From assembly GCF_001897285.1 (NCBI RefSeq), contig NZ_MKSM01000096.1:61365-125364 (forward strand): a stretch of DNA of 64,000 bases. The letters are read 5' to 3'. Below, in pieces: positions 8,085 through 17,083 of the stretch. This DNA is from Nitrobacter sp. 62-23 (GTDB lineage Bacteria > Pseudomonadota > Alphaproteobacteria > Rhizobiales > Xanthobacteraceae). A model generated the notes under the pieces. The model saw only the letters and a program-made list of their open reading frames with translations. It had not been told where the DNA came from and did not search any database. Made by a program: the position numbers and the translations under genes. Position 1 is the stretch's first letter; every line of letters starts with the position of its first letter.

Positions 8085-9623
8085 TCAGAGCGGCTTTGCC
8101 TCGGTAACACGAGCGAATCCGGATTCCCTATTCCACCAGCCGCCGCCGAGAGCCTGAAACAGCGCGACCGTATTGGCGAGTTGAGAAGCCTGCGCATCGA
8201 GGCGCGCAAGAGAGGTCTGCAGATAGGCCTGTTGCGCGGCGAGCAGAAGCGGCACGCTGATCTGTCCCTGATCCACCTGCTTGCGCAACAACGCGATGCT
8301 CTCCGATGCGGATCGCTCCGCATCTGTCGCGGCACTGATGGCGCGGGTACCGGCCTGAAGAGCCCGCAAGACGTCCGCGACGTTTTGAAACGCAGCAAGC
8401 ACCGTGCTGCGATACTGAGCGAGAGCCTGATTGGTTTCCTGTTCCGCGGCGACCTGCTTGTTTTCCAGCGTTCCCGCATCGAAAATGGTTTGCGCCGCAT
8501 TCCCGGCCAGCATCCAGAGGCCCGCTCCCGGTGTGGCCAGTTCTGCAAATCGGGCAGCCGCCGCGCCGACATTGCCGGTCAGGGAGATCTGCGGCAAGCG
8601 GTTGGCGATCGCCACTCCGATCATTGCGTTGCTGGAGCGGAGATTGGCCTCGGCGGCGCGAATGTCGGGGCGCTGTCTTACGAGATCAGCCGGCAAGCTG
8701 AGAGGAAGACGGCGCGGCATTCGAAACGAGCCAAGATTGAAAGTTTCGGCCGGTGCGTCGCTCGACAGGCGTCCGGTCAAAAACGTCAACAAATGACGCT
8801 GTTGCGCGAGCTGCCTTTCGAGCGGCGGCAACAAGAGCCTGGTCTGCGAAACCGCAGTTTCCTGCGCCGCAACGTCGGTCAGGGCGATCTGGCCCTGCTC
8901 CTGTTGCCGCTTCAAGAGTTTGAGAACCTCGGACTGCAGGCCCATGACCCGGCGGGTCGCCGCGATCTGTCCGCGCAACCGCCCTTCCTCGATCGCAGCA
9001 AGCGCGATGTTACTGGCCAGCGTCAGATAGACGCCTTCACGCTGGAACGCGCGCATCTCGGCTTGCGCGTCTGCGGACTCAACAAGACGGCGCGTGCCTC
9101 CCCAGACGTCGGCGACGTAGGAGACCGTGACCTGACCGGTATGCAGATTGAAAATATTGGCGCCGGACTCAAGAGGCGACGACAGATCGACCGCCACCTT
9201 TTGACGCGAGGATTCGAAATCTCCGGTCACGCTCGGAAACAGGGCGCCGCGCTGTGCCAGCGCGTTGGCCTGCGCCACCCTCACTGCTGCCTCCGCCGCC
9301 GCGAGATCGGCATTGTGTGCGATCCCGTCTTGCACGATTCGGTTCAGCGCCGGCGAGCGGAACAACTCCCACCACTGGGAAGGAATTTCCGCGCCGTGCA
9401 CGAGGGGATGTCCCGGCACGCGATCTGCCGCCGGACCGGAAAGATATTTTGAGGTTTCGGGGGGTGCCTGAGGTTTGAAGTCAGGCCCCACCGCGCAGCC
9501 TGAGAGCACCTGCGAGACGAATAGCAATCCGGACAAGATCAGGAGACGCGCGGGGGATCGCGCGTGAGCGCATCCGCTCCCGCAAAAGCCGGACGCCAAT
9601 GCTCTTTGCCAGCCTCCCCCCAC
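8085..9623 (-). CDS. RND efflux outer membrane lipoprotein, NodT/OprM family
   Basis: The channel component of a tripartite efflux system, 512 residues. A signal peptide ends in the lipobox LSGC followed by AVGPDFK, the standard mature start of NodT-family lipoproteins. Two outer membrane efflux repeats follow, with conserved features such as 'ADVWGG.RR', 'RQRPDIRAAEANL' and 'FDAG'. The annotated start is uncertain: the 20-odd residues before the hydrophobic stretch are long for a signal peptide, and an internal start is possible. It is the last gene of the leftward operon adaptor-pump-channel, 38 bases after the pump gene. Confidence 0.88.
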   Translation of the reverse strand: MGGGWQRALASGFCGSGCAHARSPARLLILSGLLFVSQVLSGCAVGPDFKPQAPPETSKYLSGPAADRVPGHPLVHGAEIPSQWWELFRSPALNRIVQDGIAHNADLAAAEAAVRVAQANALAQRGALFPSVTGDFESSRQKVAVDLSSPLESGANIFNLHTGQVTVSYVADVWGGTRRLVESADAQAEMRAFQREGVYLTLASNIALAAIEEGRLRGQIAATRRVMGLQSEVLKLLKRQQEQGQIALTDVAAQETAVSQTRLLLPPLERQLAQQRHLLTFLTGRLSSDAPAETFNLGSFRMPRRLPLSLPADLVRQRPDIRAAEANLRSSNAMIGVAIANRLPQISLTGNVGAAAARFAELATPGAGLWMLAGNAAQTIFDAGTLENKQVAAEQETNQALAQYRSTVLAAFQNVADVLRALQAGTRAISAATDAERSASESIALLRKQVDQGQISVPLLLAAQQAYLQTSLARLDAQASQLANTVALFQALGGGWWNRESGFARVTEAKPL

Positions 9624-9661
9624 AACTTTTCCTTTTCTATGATCGCCTGCCAGAGTCGGTT

Positions 9662-12600
9662 TTATTTTGCCGGTTCGAACGCCGATTCGGGAGCGTCAGC
9701 CACCATTCTTCGACGAGAAAATAGCGAGATCAAAGCCGGCAAGACAACGAGAATGACGAGCGGAGCAACCGTCATTCCGCCGACCACCACGACCGCCAGC
9801 GGTTTCTGCACCTGCGATCCGATCCCGGTGGACAGGGCGGCGGGCAGCAGGCCGATTCCCGCTATCACGCAGGTCATCAGGACCGGGCGCATCTGCGCTT
9901 CTCCGGCCCGTATGATCGCGTCGATGCGCTGCAGGCCGGAATCGATGAACTGGTTGTACTGCGACAAGATCAGAATGCCGTTCATCACGGAAATTCCGAA
10001 CAGCGCGATGAAGCCGATAGCCGCCGAAACGCTGAACGGAATCCGCGCCAGGAATAGCGCAAAGACGCCGCCGATCACGGCCATCGGAATGACGCTCAGT
10101 GCAAGCAGGGTATCGCGCACGGAGGTGAAATTGATCCAAAGCAAAAGACCGATAATCGCGAGGCTCAGCGGCACGACGATCTGCAGCCGCCCGATCGCAT
10201 CCTGCAGATTGCGGAATTCGCCGACCCATTGGAGTTGGGTTCCGGGTGGTAATTGCACCTCCCGTGCGATGCGCTGCTGAGCCTCCTCGATAGTGCTGCC
10301 GAGATCGCGGTCGCGAACGCTGAACTTGATCGGCAGGTAGCGCTGCTGCTGTTCCCTATAGATGTATGAAGGACCGCTCACGAGCTGGATGCGCGCGACC
10401 TCGCTTAAGGGGATCTGCGTGATTCCTTTGGGTCCGGACGCGCCGATCGTCAGCTTGCTGATGGCTTCCGCGCTCTGGCGATATTGCGGGGCGAGCCGGA
10501 CGACGATCGGGAAGTGTCGATCGCTTCCCGGCTCATAGACATCGCCTGCTTCTTCGCCGCCGACGGCGGTCCGGATCGTCGAGTTGATGTCGCCGGGCGT
10601 CAACCCGTAACGCGCGGCGCGCTCGCGATCGATATCGATCTGGATGGTTGGCTGACCGAGCGATGTGAAGACGCCGAGGTCCGTTATTCCAGGCACGGTG
10701 GCGAGCACCGCCTTGATCCTGTCGGCGGTATCGGTCAGTTCCTGCAAGTCATTGCCGAAAACCTTGATGGAGTTTTCGCCCTTCACGCCTGATATCTGCT
10801 CGGCAACATTGTCCTGCAGGTACTGCGAGAAATTGAACTCGATCCCCGGAAATTCAGTCTCAAGCCTCGCCTGGATTTCTTCCGTCAGCTTTTCCTTGTC
10901 CACTCCGGCGCGCCACTGGCTGATCGGCTTCAGCGGCGTGAAGAACTCCACATTGAAAAAGCCGGCTGCGTCCGTGCCGTCGTCCGGGCGGCCGTGCTGG
11001 GTGACGACAGTTTCCACTTCGGGGAAGCTGCGGATCACCCGGCGCATGCGGTTCGCATAGCCATTACCTTCCTGAAGCGAGATGGTCGCCGGCATGGTGG
11101 CCCGGATCCACAAATTGCCCTCCTCCAGCTTGGGAAGAAACTCCAATCCCAGGAAGCGCATTGCGACGCCGGCCAGAATAAATAAAGCCAGCGCCAGAAC
11201 GGCCGTCAACCTTCGATTCGAGACGGCTAATCGCAGCACAGGCCGGTAAAAGCGATGAAGTGTCCGCACCAGCCACGTCTCGGTTTCCTCGACATGCTCA
11301 GGCAGCAGAAGCGCGCTGAGCGCAGGCGTGATTGTGAATGTGGCAATCAATCCACCGGCAATGGCATATGCATAGGTCTTCGCCATCGGGCCGAAGATAT
11401 GTCCCTCCACGCCGCTCATGGTGAAAAGTGGAATGAACCCGGCGATAATGATTCCGGTCGCGAACAGGATCGAGCGATTGACGCCGGTGGCCGCGCTATA
11501 AATGGCGAGCAGCCTTCCACTGAGCCCGGATGATTCGGCATCCCCCGATGAAGGAGCGGGCGCGTCATGCCCGAGTTGCCGGAATATCCGCTCCACCATG
11601 ATCACCGTCGCATCGACGATCAGGCCGAAATCGATGGCGCCGACGGATAACAGGTTTGCGGATTCTCCACGCAGAACCATGATGCCGACGGCAAAAAACA
11701 GTGCGAACGGAATCGTTGCGCCGACGATCATGGCGCTGCGAAGATTGCCGAGAAACACCCACTGCAATGCGAAGATCAGTAGAATGCCGACCAGCATATT
11801 GTGCAGGACAGTATGGGTGGTCGTGTCGATCAGATCCTGACGATCGTAGATGCGCTCGATCCGCACGCCGGGCGGCAGAATGCCTGACGTATTGATGCGC
11901 TCGACCTCCGCTTTTACCCGCTCGATCGTCGGGGTGCTTTGCTGGCCACGGCGCATCAGAACGATGCCCTCGACGATATCGTCGTCATTGTCCTGGCCTG
12001 CAATACCGAGGCGGGGTTGATGGCCGACGATGACCGTGGCGACGTCGCCGACCAGAACCGGATTTCCGCCGGTCTGGGTCAGCATCGTATTCTTGATGTC
12101 GTCGACCGAGCGGATCAGGCCGACACCGCGAACCACGGCCGATTGCGTACCGAGATTGACGATGTTTCCGCCGACGTTCAGGTTGCTGCTGCGCAACGTC
12201 TGCAGCAATTGCGACAGTGTCAGATTGTGGGCGATGAGCTTGTCGAGATCGACCTGCAGCTCGAAGGTTTTGGTCTTCCCGCCCCAGCCGACGACATCCA
12301 CGATGCCTGGAACGGCACGAAAGCGGCGCTGCAGAACCCAGTCCTGCAGAGTCTTCAGATCGAGCACGCTATAGCCGGGCGGACCGACCAGCCTGTAACG
12401 ATAGATTTCACCGATGGGGCTGACCGGGCTGATGGTCGGCTGAACTCCGTCCGGCAATCCGGAGAGTTGCCCCAGACGGTTGATGACCTGCTGCAGCGCC
12501 TCGTCATAGGTGAAGTCATAGGTGAATTGCAGTTTGACGTCCGACAGCCCGTAAAGCGAGATCGTCCTCATCACCCGGAGGTTCGGCACGCCGGAAAGCT

Positions 12601-12814
12601 GCGTCTCGATCGGAATCGTGATGTAGCGTTCGATTTCTTCGGCCGAAAGTCCCGCGCTTTGGGTGATGACGTCCACCATGGGCGGAACGGGATCGGGATA
12701 GGCCTCGATGTTCAGGACTTTGAACGCAGCGAGACCGCCGGCCAGCGTCATGACGAACACAACCAGCATCAGAACGCGCTGTCTCAATGCAAACGCGACG
12801 ACCGAATCGATCAT
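9662..12814 (-). CDS. Heavy-metal efflux RND pump, CzcA/CusA family
   Basis: An inner-membrane proton-driven transporter of 1050 residues, the normal length. It has a transmembrane helix at the N-terminus, a large periplasmic loop with the NVGGN motif, and a second half repeating the layout. Transmembrane helix 4 carries DFGLIVDATVIMVE with Asp395, Asp401 and Glu408. This is the same D-x5-D-x6-E proton relay as CzcA and separates metal pumps from drug (HAE) pumps. Lower similarity to CusA metal-binding methionines means a Co/Zn/Ni/Cd-type substrate is likelier than Cu/Ag, which is inference. It is flanked by its adaptor and channel. Confidence 0.9.
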   Translation of the reverse strand: MIDSVVAFALRQRVLMLVVFVMTLAGGLAAFKVLNIEAYPDPVPPMVDVITQSAGLSAEEIERYITIPIETQLSGVPNLRVMRTISLYGLSDVKLQFTYDFTYDEALQQVINRLGQLSGLPDGVQPTISPVSPIGEIYRYRLVGPPGYSVLDLKTLQDWVLQRRFRAVPGIVDVVGWGGKTKTFELQVDLDKLIAHNLTLSQLLQTLRSSNLNVGGNIVNLGTQSAVVRGVGLIRSVDDIKNTMLTQTGGNPVLVGDVATVIVGHQPRLGIAGQDNDDDIVEGIVLMRRGQQSTPTIERVKAEVERINTSGILPPGVRIERIYDRQDLIDTTTHTVLHNMLVGILLIFALQWVFLGNLRSAMIVGATIPFALFFAVGIMVLRGESANLLSVGAIDFGLIVDATVIMVERIFRQLGHDAPAPSSGDAESSGLSGRLLAIYSAATGVNRSILFATGIIIAGFIPLFTMSGVEGHIFGPMAKTYAYAIAGGLIATFTITPALSALLLPEHVEETETWLVRTLHRFYRPVLRLAVSNRRLTAVLALALFILAGVAMRFLGLEFLPKLEEGNLWIRATMPATISLQEGNGYANRMRRVIRSFPEVETVVTQHGRPDDGTDAAGFFNVEFFTPLKPISQWRAGVDKEKLTEEIQARLETEFPGIEFNFSQYLQDNVAEQISGVKGENSIKVFGNDLQELTDTADRIKAVLATVPGITDLGVFTSLGQPTIQIDIDRERAARYGLTPGDINSTIRTAVGGEEAGDVYEPGSDRHFPIVVRLAPQYRQSAEAISKLTIGASGPKGITQIPLSEVARIQLVSGPSYIYREQQQRYLPIKFSVRDRDLGSTIEEAQQRIAREVQLPPGTQLQWVGEFRNLQDAIGRLQIVVPLSLAIIGLLLWINFTSVRDTLLALSVIPMAVIGGVFALFLARIPFSVSAAIGFIALFGISVMNGILILSQYNQFIDSGLQRIDAIIRAGEAQMRPVLMTCVIAGIGLLPAALSTGIGSQVQKPLAVVVVGGMTVAPLVILVVLPALISLFSRRRMVADAPESAFEPAK

Positions 12815-12833
12815 TGCGGGCGGCCTGTATTCA

Positions 12834-14090
12834 TCAGGTTTGTTTGGCGGTCGTCATCCGGTCAATGAACAGACTGCCCCGCGTGACGATCTTCTCGCCC
12901 GCGTGGAGTCCGTCCAGAACCTGGATCATCCGTTCGCTCGACTGACCGAGCTTGATCTGGCGTAATTCGACGGAGTGATCGTCGCCGACGACCCAGACGC
13001 GCGCATTGTTTCCTTCATAGATCACGGCATCGAGGGGCACGGCCGGCGTCGGCTTCCCGTCGCTGGTGACGATCGTGACGCTGGCAAACATCTCGGGCTT
13101 GAGCAGCCCGTCGGCATTATCGACGCTGGCGCGGACCAGTAATCGGCGGCTGTCGGGATCGATTCCCGGCGCAACGTAGTCGATCCGGGTCTCGAACACG
13201 CGGTCCGGCTCGGTCAGCACCTTGAATGTCAACCGCTCGCCGATCCGCACCTTGGCGACGTCGGTTTCGCGCACATAGGCCGCGATCCAGACTTTCGAGG
13301 TGTCTCCGATCAGGAATACCGGATCGCTGTCGCCTGCTCCCGCGCTGACATACTGTCCGGGTCCGATTTTGCGTTGCAGAACGGTTCCGGCCAGCGGCGC
13401 GTATACCGGAGCGTCCGGCGTGAGCGCGCCGGTTTTCTCGAACGTTTCGATCTCCGCATCGGTTTTGCCGACCAGTCGCAGCCGGTTGCGCGCGGCCTGA
13501 AGGGCGATCTCCGCCGAACGGGAATCGTTCTCCGCCGCGGTGAGGTTGGCCTGAGCCTCCTGCCATTCTCGCTGCGACGCTGCCTTGTCCTTCGCGAGGT
13601 TCGACATCCGTCGCTCGACGATCTGCGCCAGATTAACCTGGGAAACCGCCTTGTTCCGGCTCGCCAGAGCGACGACGAAATCCTTCTGGGCGTCAACGGA
13701 GTCCGCTGCCGCGATCACAAAGAGAAGCTGGCCTTTTTGAACCTCATCGCCGGGCGCAACCGTCAATTTCGTCACTCGTCCCGCGTAGGGCGCAAAGATA
13801 CGGGTCGACAGGTTCTGATCGATTGCGACCTTTCCCTCGGTGCGGAATTCCGAGCGGAATGCCTGTTGCTCGATGGGCTGCACCGTCACGGCGCTCCATT
13901 GCGATGCGGTGAGGCGCAGCTTTCCGTCGGCTGACTTGATCTCGCTGTCCAGCGCTGAACTACGGGCGGCGCTGCCACGGTCGACCCTCAAAACGATCAC
14001 AGCCGCTGCAATCATGATCGGAACGGTCAACAGGCCGATGACAGCCCGCGGGACTGCCCGCGTCCGCCAGAATGATGCCAGACGAAGCAT
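12834..14090 (-). CDS. RND efflux periplasmic adaptor (HlyD/CzcB family)
   Basis: A membrane-fusion protein of 418 residues. After a short cytoplasmic start there is one transmembrane segment (about 15-38). A lipoyl/barrel-sandwich hybrid domain follows ('RIFAPYAGRVTKL...PGDEVQKGQLLF' and the matching 'APLAGTVLQRKIGPGQYV'), with a long alpha-hairpin between its halves and beta-barrel and membrane-proximal domains after. I chose ATG 14090 because GTGGAG lies about ten bases upstream and the hydrophobic segment is then correctly placed; an upstream frame extends to 14174. No His-rich metal-binding N-terminus is seen. First gene of the efflux operon. Confidence 0.87.
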   Translation of the reverse strand: MLRLASFWRTRAVPRAVIGLLTVPIMIAAAVIVLRVDRGSAARSSALDSEIKSADGKLRLTASQWSAVTVQPIEQQAFRSEFRTEGKVAIDQNLSTRIFAPYAGRVTKLTVAPGDEVQKGQLLFVIAAADSVDAQKDFVVALASRNKAVSQVNLAQIVERRMSNLAKDKAASQREWQEAQANLTAAENDSRSAEIALQAARNRLRLVGKTDAEIETFEKTGALTPDAPVYAPLAGTVLQRKIGPGQYVSAGAGDSDPVFLIGDTSKVWIAAYVRETDVAKVRIGERLTFKVLTEPDRVFETRIDYVAPGIDPDSRRLLVRASVDNADGLLKPEMFASVTIVTSDGKPTPAVPLDAVIYEGNNARVWVVGDDHSVELRQIKLGQSSERMIQVLDGLHAGEKIVTRGSLFIDRMTTAKQT

Positions 14091-14258
14091 TGCTTCGTGT
14101 CTCCACTTCCTCGTGCTCAGCTTGATATGCCGAGAGGCAGCCTGCCTCCCAAGGGATCGGCGACTTCGGTTCAAGACCTTGCCGGCTCAAGCGATTTTGC
14201 GAGCACGCATGATGAAACCTCGATCCGATGCACAGCATATCTGCTATAGGAGTTGCAT

Positions 14259-14311
14259 CTTACGGCAGCCTTACAATGCTCTTCATGACACCGACCTTAC
14301 ACGGAACTTAC
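14259..14311 (+). promoter_or_regulatory. Paired CTTAC direct repeats in the divergent control region
   Basis: CTTAC occurs at 14259-14263 and 14270-14274, and again at 14296-14300 and 14307-14311. Within each pair the copies are exactly 11 bases apart, about one helical turn. Tandem half-sites with an 11-base period are how OmpR/PhoB-family regulators bind. The site sits between the efflux operon (start 14090) and the OmpR-family regulator (start 14404), so autoregulation and control of the pump are the natural reading. No footprint is available. Confidence 0.55.
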
Positions 14312-14403
14312 AACACGAGATCGCGCAGGGTCGCGAAGGCAGCGGCATTAGCTCGTCCATGGCCCGCCGTGCCATCCGGCAGATCGAGGAGCCCGTCGTA
14401 TCC

Positions 14404-15078
14404 ATGAGGGTCCTGATCGTGGAGGACAGCGAAGAACTGGCTGACCTTCTGGCGAAGGGGCTGCAGGCGGCCGGCTACGAGATCGACCTTCTGGCCAGCG
14501 TTTCGGATGCGTCCAGCGTGCTTGGGACCACCCGTTATGCCGCGCTGATTTTGGACCTGGGCTTGCCGGATGGCGACGGGCTTTCGATCCTGCGCGAACT
14601 GCGGCATCGCAAGGATCCCATTCCGATTCTCGTACTCACCGCACGCGGCGGCGTGGAGGATCGGGTCAACGGTCTTCGGAGCGGAGCAGACGACTATCTC
14701 GTCAAGCCGTTCGCCTTCGATGAACTGGTAGCACGGCTCGAAGCGCTCCTCAGGCGCCCGGGACAGATGCTCGGCAGCACATTGCGTCTCTCGAACGTGA
14801 CGTTCGATACCGATGGCCGACAGGCATTCGTCGACATGAAGCCTCAGAATCTTTCCGCCCGGGAGATCGCGGTCCTCGAACTGCTGTTGCGCCGCAAAGG
14901 CAGCGTCGTCTCCAAGAAACTTCTCGAAGACCAGATTTTCGGCCTGACCGGCGATGTCGCGTCCAATGCCGTCGAGGTCTATGTGCATCGCCTGCGCAAG
15001 CAGCTTCTCGATATCGGTGCGAAGGTCAAGATCACCACGATCCGGGGCGTTGGCTATGTGATGATGGAGAGCGACTAG
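14404..15078 (+). CDS. Two-component response regulator, OmpR/CusR type
   Basis: A transcription factor of 224 residues. The receiver domain has acidic Glu7-Asp8, phospho-acceptor Asp51 (ILDLGLPDGDG), Thr79 and Lys101 (VKPF). A winged-helix DNA-binding domain follows with 'LS.RE..vLELLLRRKG' and the terminal VHRLRKQL...ITTIRGVGY. The open frame runs far upstream, but ATG 14404 begins the canonical MRVLIVED. It is divergent from the metal efflux operon and followed by a kinase, which suggests a metal-responsive system. Its stop codon TAG lies inside the CTAG of a palindromic element. Confidence 0.9.
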   Translation: MRVLIVEDSEELADLLAKGLQAAGYEIDLLASVSDASSVLGTTRYAALILDLGLPDGDGLSILRELRHRKDPIPILVLTARGGVEDRVNGLRSGADDYLVKPFAFDELVARLEALLRRPGQMLGSTLRLSNVTFDTDGRQAFVDMKPQNLSAREIAVLELLLRRKGSVVSKKLLEDQIFGLTGDVASNAVEVYVHRLRKQLLDIGAKVKITTIRGVGYVMMESD

Positions 15079-15151
15079 TGGTCCGATTCTAACATTTGCA
15101 TCCCGTTGCGGCAGGGAGTTCTTGCAAATGTTAGAATCAAAAAACCACTAG
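15075..15151. repeat. CTAG-bounded palindromic element, family A
   Basis: A 77-base element beginning and ending in CTAG(TGG/CCA). The 16-base arms 15085-15100 and 15123-15138 are perfect inverted repeats (GATTCTAACATTTGCA and its complement). The 5' CTAG supplies the TAG stop of the response regulator. A near-identical copy in inverted orientation lies at 53658-53735. Confidence 0.85.
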
Positions 15152-15165
15152 CAGCTATCAGGTTT

Positions 15166-15244
15166 CTGGTGGAGTTTTAAATTTGACATTCGCCTGACGG
15201 GTTTGCTGCAAAGTGGGTAGCGAATGTCAAATTCACTCCACTAG
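15166..15244. repeat. CTAG-bounded palindromic element, family B
   Basis: A 79-base element from CTGGTGGAGT to ACTCCACTAG, with perfect 14-base arms at 15180-15193 and 15220-15233 (AATTTGACATTCGC and its complement). Its reverse complement closely matches the 79-base element at 53565-53643. Its last CTAG is shared with the next element. Confidence 0.85.
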
Positions 15245-15317
15245 TGTGGCGGTTCAGAAGTTCACTTCATTTTCTCTGCGAGCGCTTCAAGCGAGCTTCC
15301 GAACTTGAACCACACCA
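15241..15317. repeat. CTAG-bounded palindromic element, family C
   Basis: An imperfect palindrome of about 77 bases starting at the CTAG shared with the previous element. The outer arms pair GTGTGG/GGTTC with GAACC/ACACC through bulges. No second copy was seen in this window. Confidence 0.65.
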
Positions 15318-15331
15318 GAATTATAAATTTT

Positions 15332-15407
15332 CTAGTGCCCTTTCGAATCTGAAGTTCGCTCCGGAGGGCGCTGCACAGTGAGGCGAACTTCAGATTTAGG
15401 GCACTAG
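15332..15407. repeat. CTAG-bounded palindromic element, family D
   Basis: A 76-base element from CTAGTGCCCT to AGGGCACTAG, with perfect 14-base arms at 15346-15359 and 15383-15396 (AATCTGAAGTTCGC and its complement). The closing CTAG ends one base before the GTG start codon of the sensor kinase, and its AGGG may serve as a weak ribosome-binding site. Confidence 0.8.
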
Positions 15408-16772
15408 GTGGCGCTGCAAAAATCCATTCTGTCGCGCATCGTCGCTCTTCATCTCGTGGCGGTAATTGTTGCGGCAGTTCTTTTGCGGTTCGTGCTGCAC
15501 TGGTCGCTGGCGTCGGACATCGCAACACTTCAGTTGAACACGATGGCGGCTCAGATCGAGATCTTTGCCCGTCACCTGGAGCCGGCATCGAGGGGAGGAT
15601 GGTCGCTGCATCTGCCGGATGGCGTCCGCGATCAATATTCCGACGCCTATGATCGTTACAGCTATGCGATCATCGACGACGCGGGCAAAGTGATCTTTTC
15701 ATCGCATGCGAGCAAGCAACCGCTCTTTGCTATCGATCCGGATGCGACCGGAATTGTGCCGTACCGGGCGCGAACCCCGCGTGGCGCAAGGACCATCGCG
15801 GGAGCCAGCGCGCGCAAGGATATTGACGGCCATCCTGTCTGGATCCAGGTCGCAGAGAAATTGTCGCATCGCGACGTGATCGTCGACGATGTTCTCGCTA
15901 ATTTTCTGCGGCAGGTAGTTTGGATAATCGTTCCCGTTCTGCTTCTCCTGCTCGTTGCCGACACCATCATTTTCCGCCTGGCGATGAGGCCGCTGCACCG
16001 GGCATCGGACCGCGCGAAGCATATCAGCCCGACGCGCCTTGATGTCCGCCTGCCAACCGACGACATGCCTCCCGAAATCCTGCCTCTGGTGAAAGCGGTC
16101 AATCAGGCTCTCGATCGGCTGGAGCTTGGTTTCCGAAGCCAGCGCGAGTTCGCCGCTGACGCGGCGCATGAATTACGGACGCCGCTCGCGATTCTCCGCA
16201 CGAGAATTGAAACTCTCCCGCACAGCGAGGCGAGCCGCGCCCTGGGACGCGACGTCGAGAACATGAGCCGGGTCGTCAGTCAGTTGCTCGATGCGACGGA
16301 GCTGGAGACAGCGGTGGTCGATCCGGAATCCGTTGCTGATCTCCACGAGGTTGGTGTTGAGATCGCGGAATTCATCGCCCCGCTCGCATTGAAGCGCGGA
16401 AAGAGCATCGAATTGATTGGCGTGGATGAGCCCGTTCTCATCGTGGGAAACGCGGAGATGATCCGGCGCGCGACGCGTAATCTCGTCGAAAATGCTCTCC
16501 ATCACACCCCCGAAGGCACTACCATCGAAATCGTCGTTGGACAGGACGGGTCGATCAGCGTGATCGACAACGGCGACGGAGTGCCGCCGGAGAATCGCGA
16601 ATCGATTTTCAAGCGTTTCTGGCGACAATCCACGCGTGCGAGCGGAGGCGCAGGGCTGGGGTTATCCATCGTCAAAAAGATTGTCGAAGCCCACCATGGA
16701 AGCATCACAGTTGAGGACGCCCCCGGTCGCGGCGCCAGATTCATCATGCGCTTTCCACTCCTGCTCGCATGA
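15408..16772 (+). CDS. Sensor histidine kinase of the efflux-linked two-component system
   Basis: A membrane kinase of 454 residues. Transmembrane segments lie at about 10-30 and 168-190 with a periplasmic sensor of ~135 residues between, followed by HAMP-like linker. The H-box FAADAAHELRTPL has His254, the N-box is NLVENALHHTPEG, and the DNGDGVP and GGAGLGLSIV motifs form the ATP site. The start is GTG 15408, directly after palindromic element D. This short leader leaves little room for a standard ribosome-binding site. Partner of the regulator upstream despite a 330-base gap filled by repeats. Confidence 0.87.
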   Translation: MALQKSILSRIVALHLVAVIVAAVLLRFVLHWSLASDIATLQLNTMAAQIEIFARHLEPASRGGWSLHLPDGVRDQYSDAYDRYSYAIIDDAGKVIFSSHASKQPLFAIDPDATGIVPYRARTPRGARTIAGASARKDIDGHPVWIQVAEKLSHRDVIVDDVLANFLRQVVWIIVPVLLLLLVADTIIFRLAMRPLHRASDRAKHISPTRLDVRLPTDDMPPEILPLVKAVNQALDRLELGFRSQREFAADAAHELRTPLAILRTRIETLPHSEASRALGRDVENMSRVVSQLLDATELETAVVDPESVADLHEVGVEIAEFIAPLALKRGKSIELIGVDEPVLIVGNAEMIRRATRNLVENALHHTPEGTTIEIVVGQDGSISVIDNGDGVPPENRESIFKRFWRQSTRASGGAGLGLSIVKKIVEAHHGSITVEDAPGRGARFIMRFPLLLA

Positions 16773-16898
16773 GACTTTGCCGCGAAGCGGGAGGAACTTA
16801 CGCATAAAGGAAAGCCGGCCCGGTTTGACGAGCAGGGTCGTCAATGCCGCAACGAACGCGAGGCTGCGGAAGACCGCTGCGACGAGGAACCGTGGACG

Positions 16899-17063
16899 TT
16901 GATTGAAGTTTTTCTAGCATCAACGGACTCCATAACGGAGTTCCGCCTGCAACCGGCCGATTATGACGCCAGGACCGTCGAAGCCCTGATGGAAAATCAG
17001 CAGGCGTTTGAAGCGATTCGCAGCCATATCGACGAACTGCTTGACGACGCCCGTCATCGGTAA
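16899..17063 (+). CDS. Possible small protein, start uncertain
   Basis: The frame is open from just after the kinase stop (16773) to TAA 17061-17063 without ATG or GTG until near the end. TTG 16899 would give 54 acidic residues ending in a helical segment (AFEAIRSHIDELLDD). The composition looks protein-like and the C-terminus resembles small DUF1488-type proteins, but this is weak. It may be a gene that has lost its start. It occupies the 311-base gap between kinase and DUF4336 genes. Confidence 0.3.
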   Translation: MIEVFLASTDSITEFRLQPADYDARTVEALMENQQAFEAIRSHIDELLDDARHR

Positions 17064-17083
17064 CGAATAGGATCGGTGACGGC

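Noticed and set aside
8040..9452. 470-residue plus-strand frame opposite the outer membrane lipoprotein
   Set aside because: Antisense frame; the lipoprotein shows a lipobox and family motifs.
13840..14403. N-terminal extension of the response regulator
   Set aside because: The frame is open upstream but overlaps the divergent adaptor gene and control repeats; the receiver domain starts at 14404.
15075..15407. Possible CRISPR array
   Set aside because: The four units are different palindromes with CTAG borders and no constant repeat or regular spacers.
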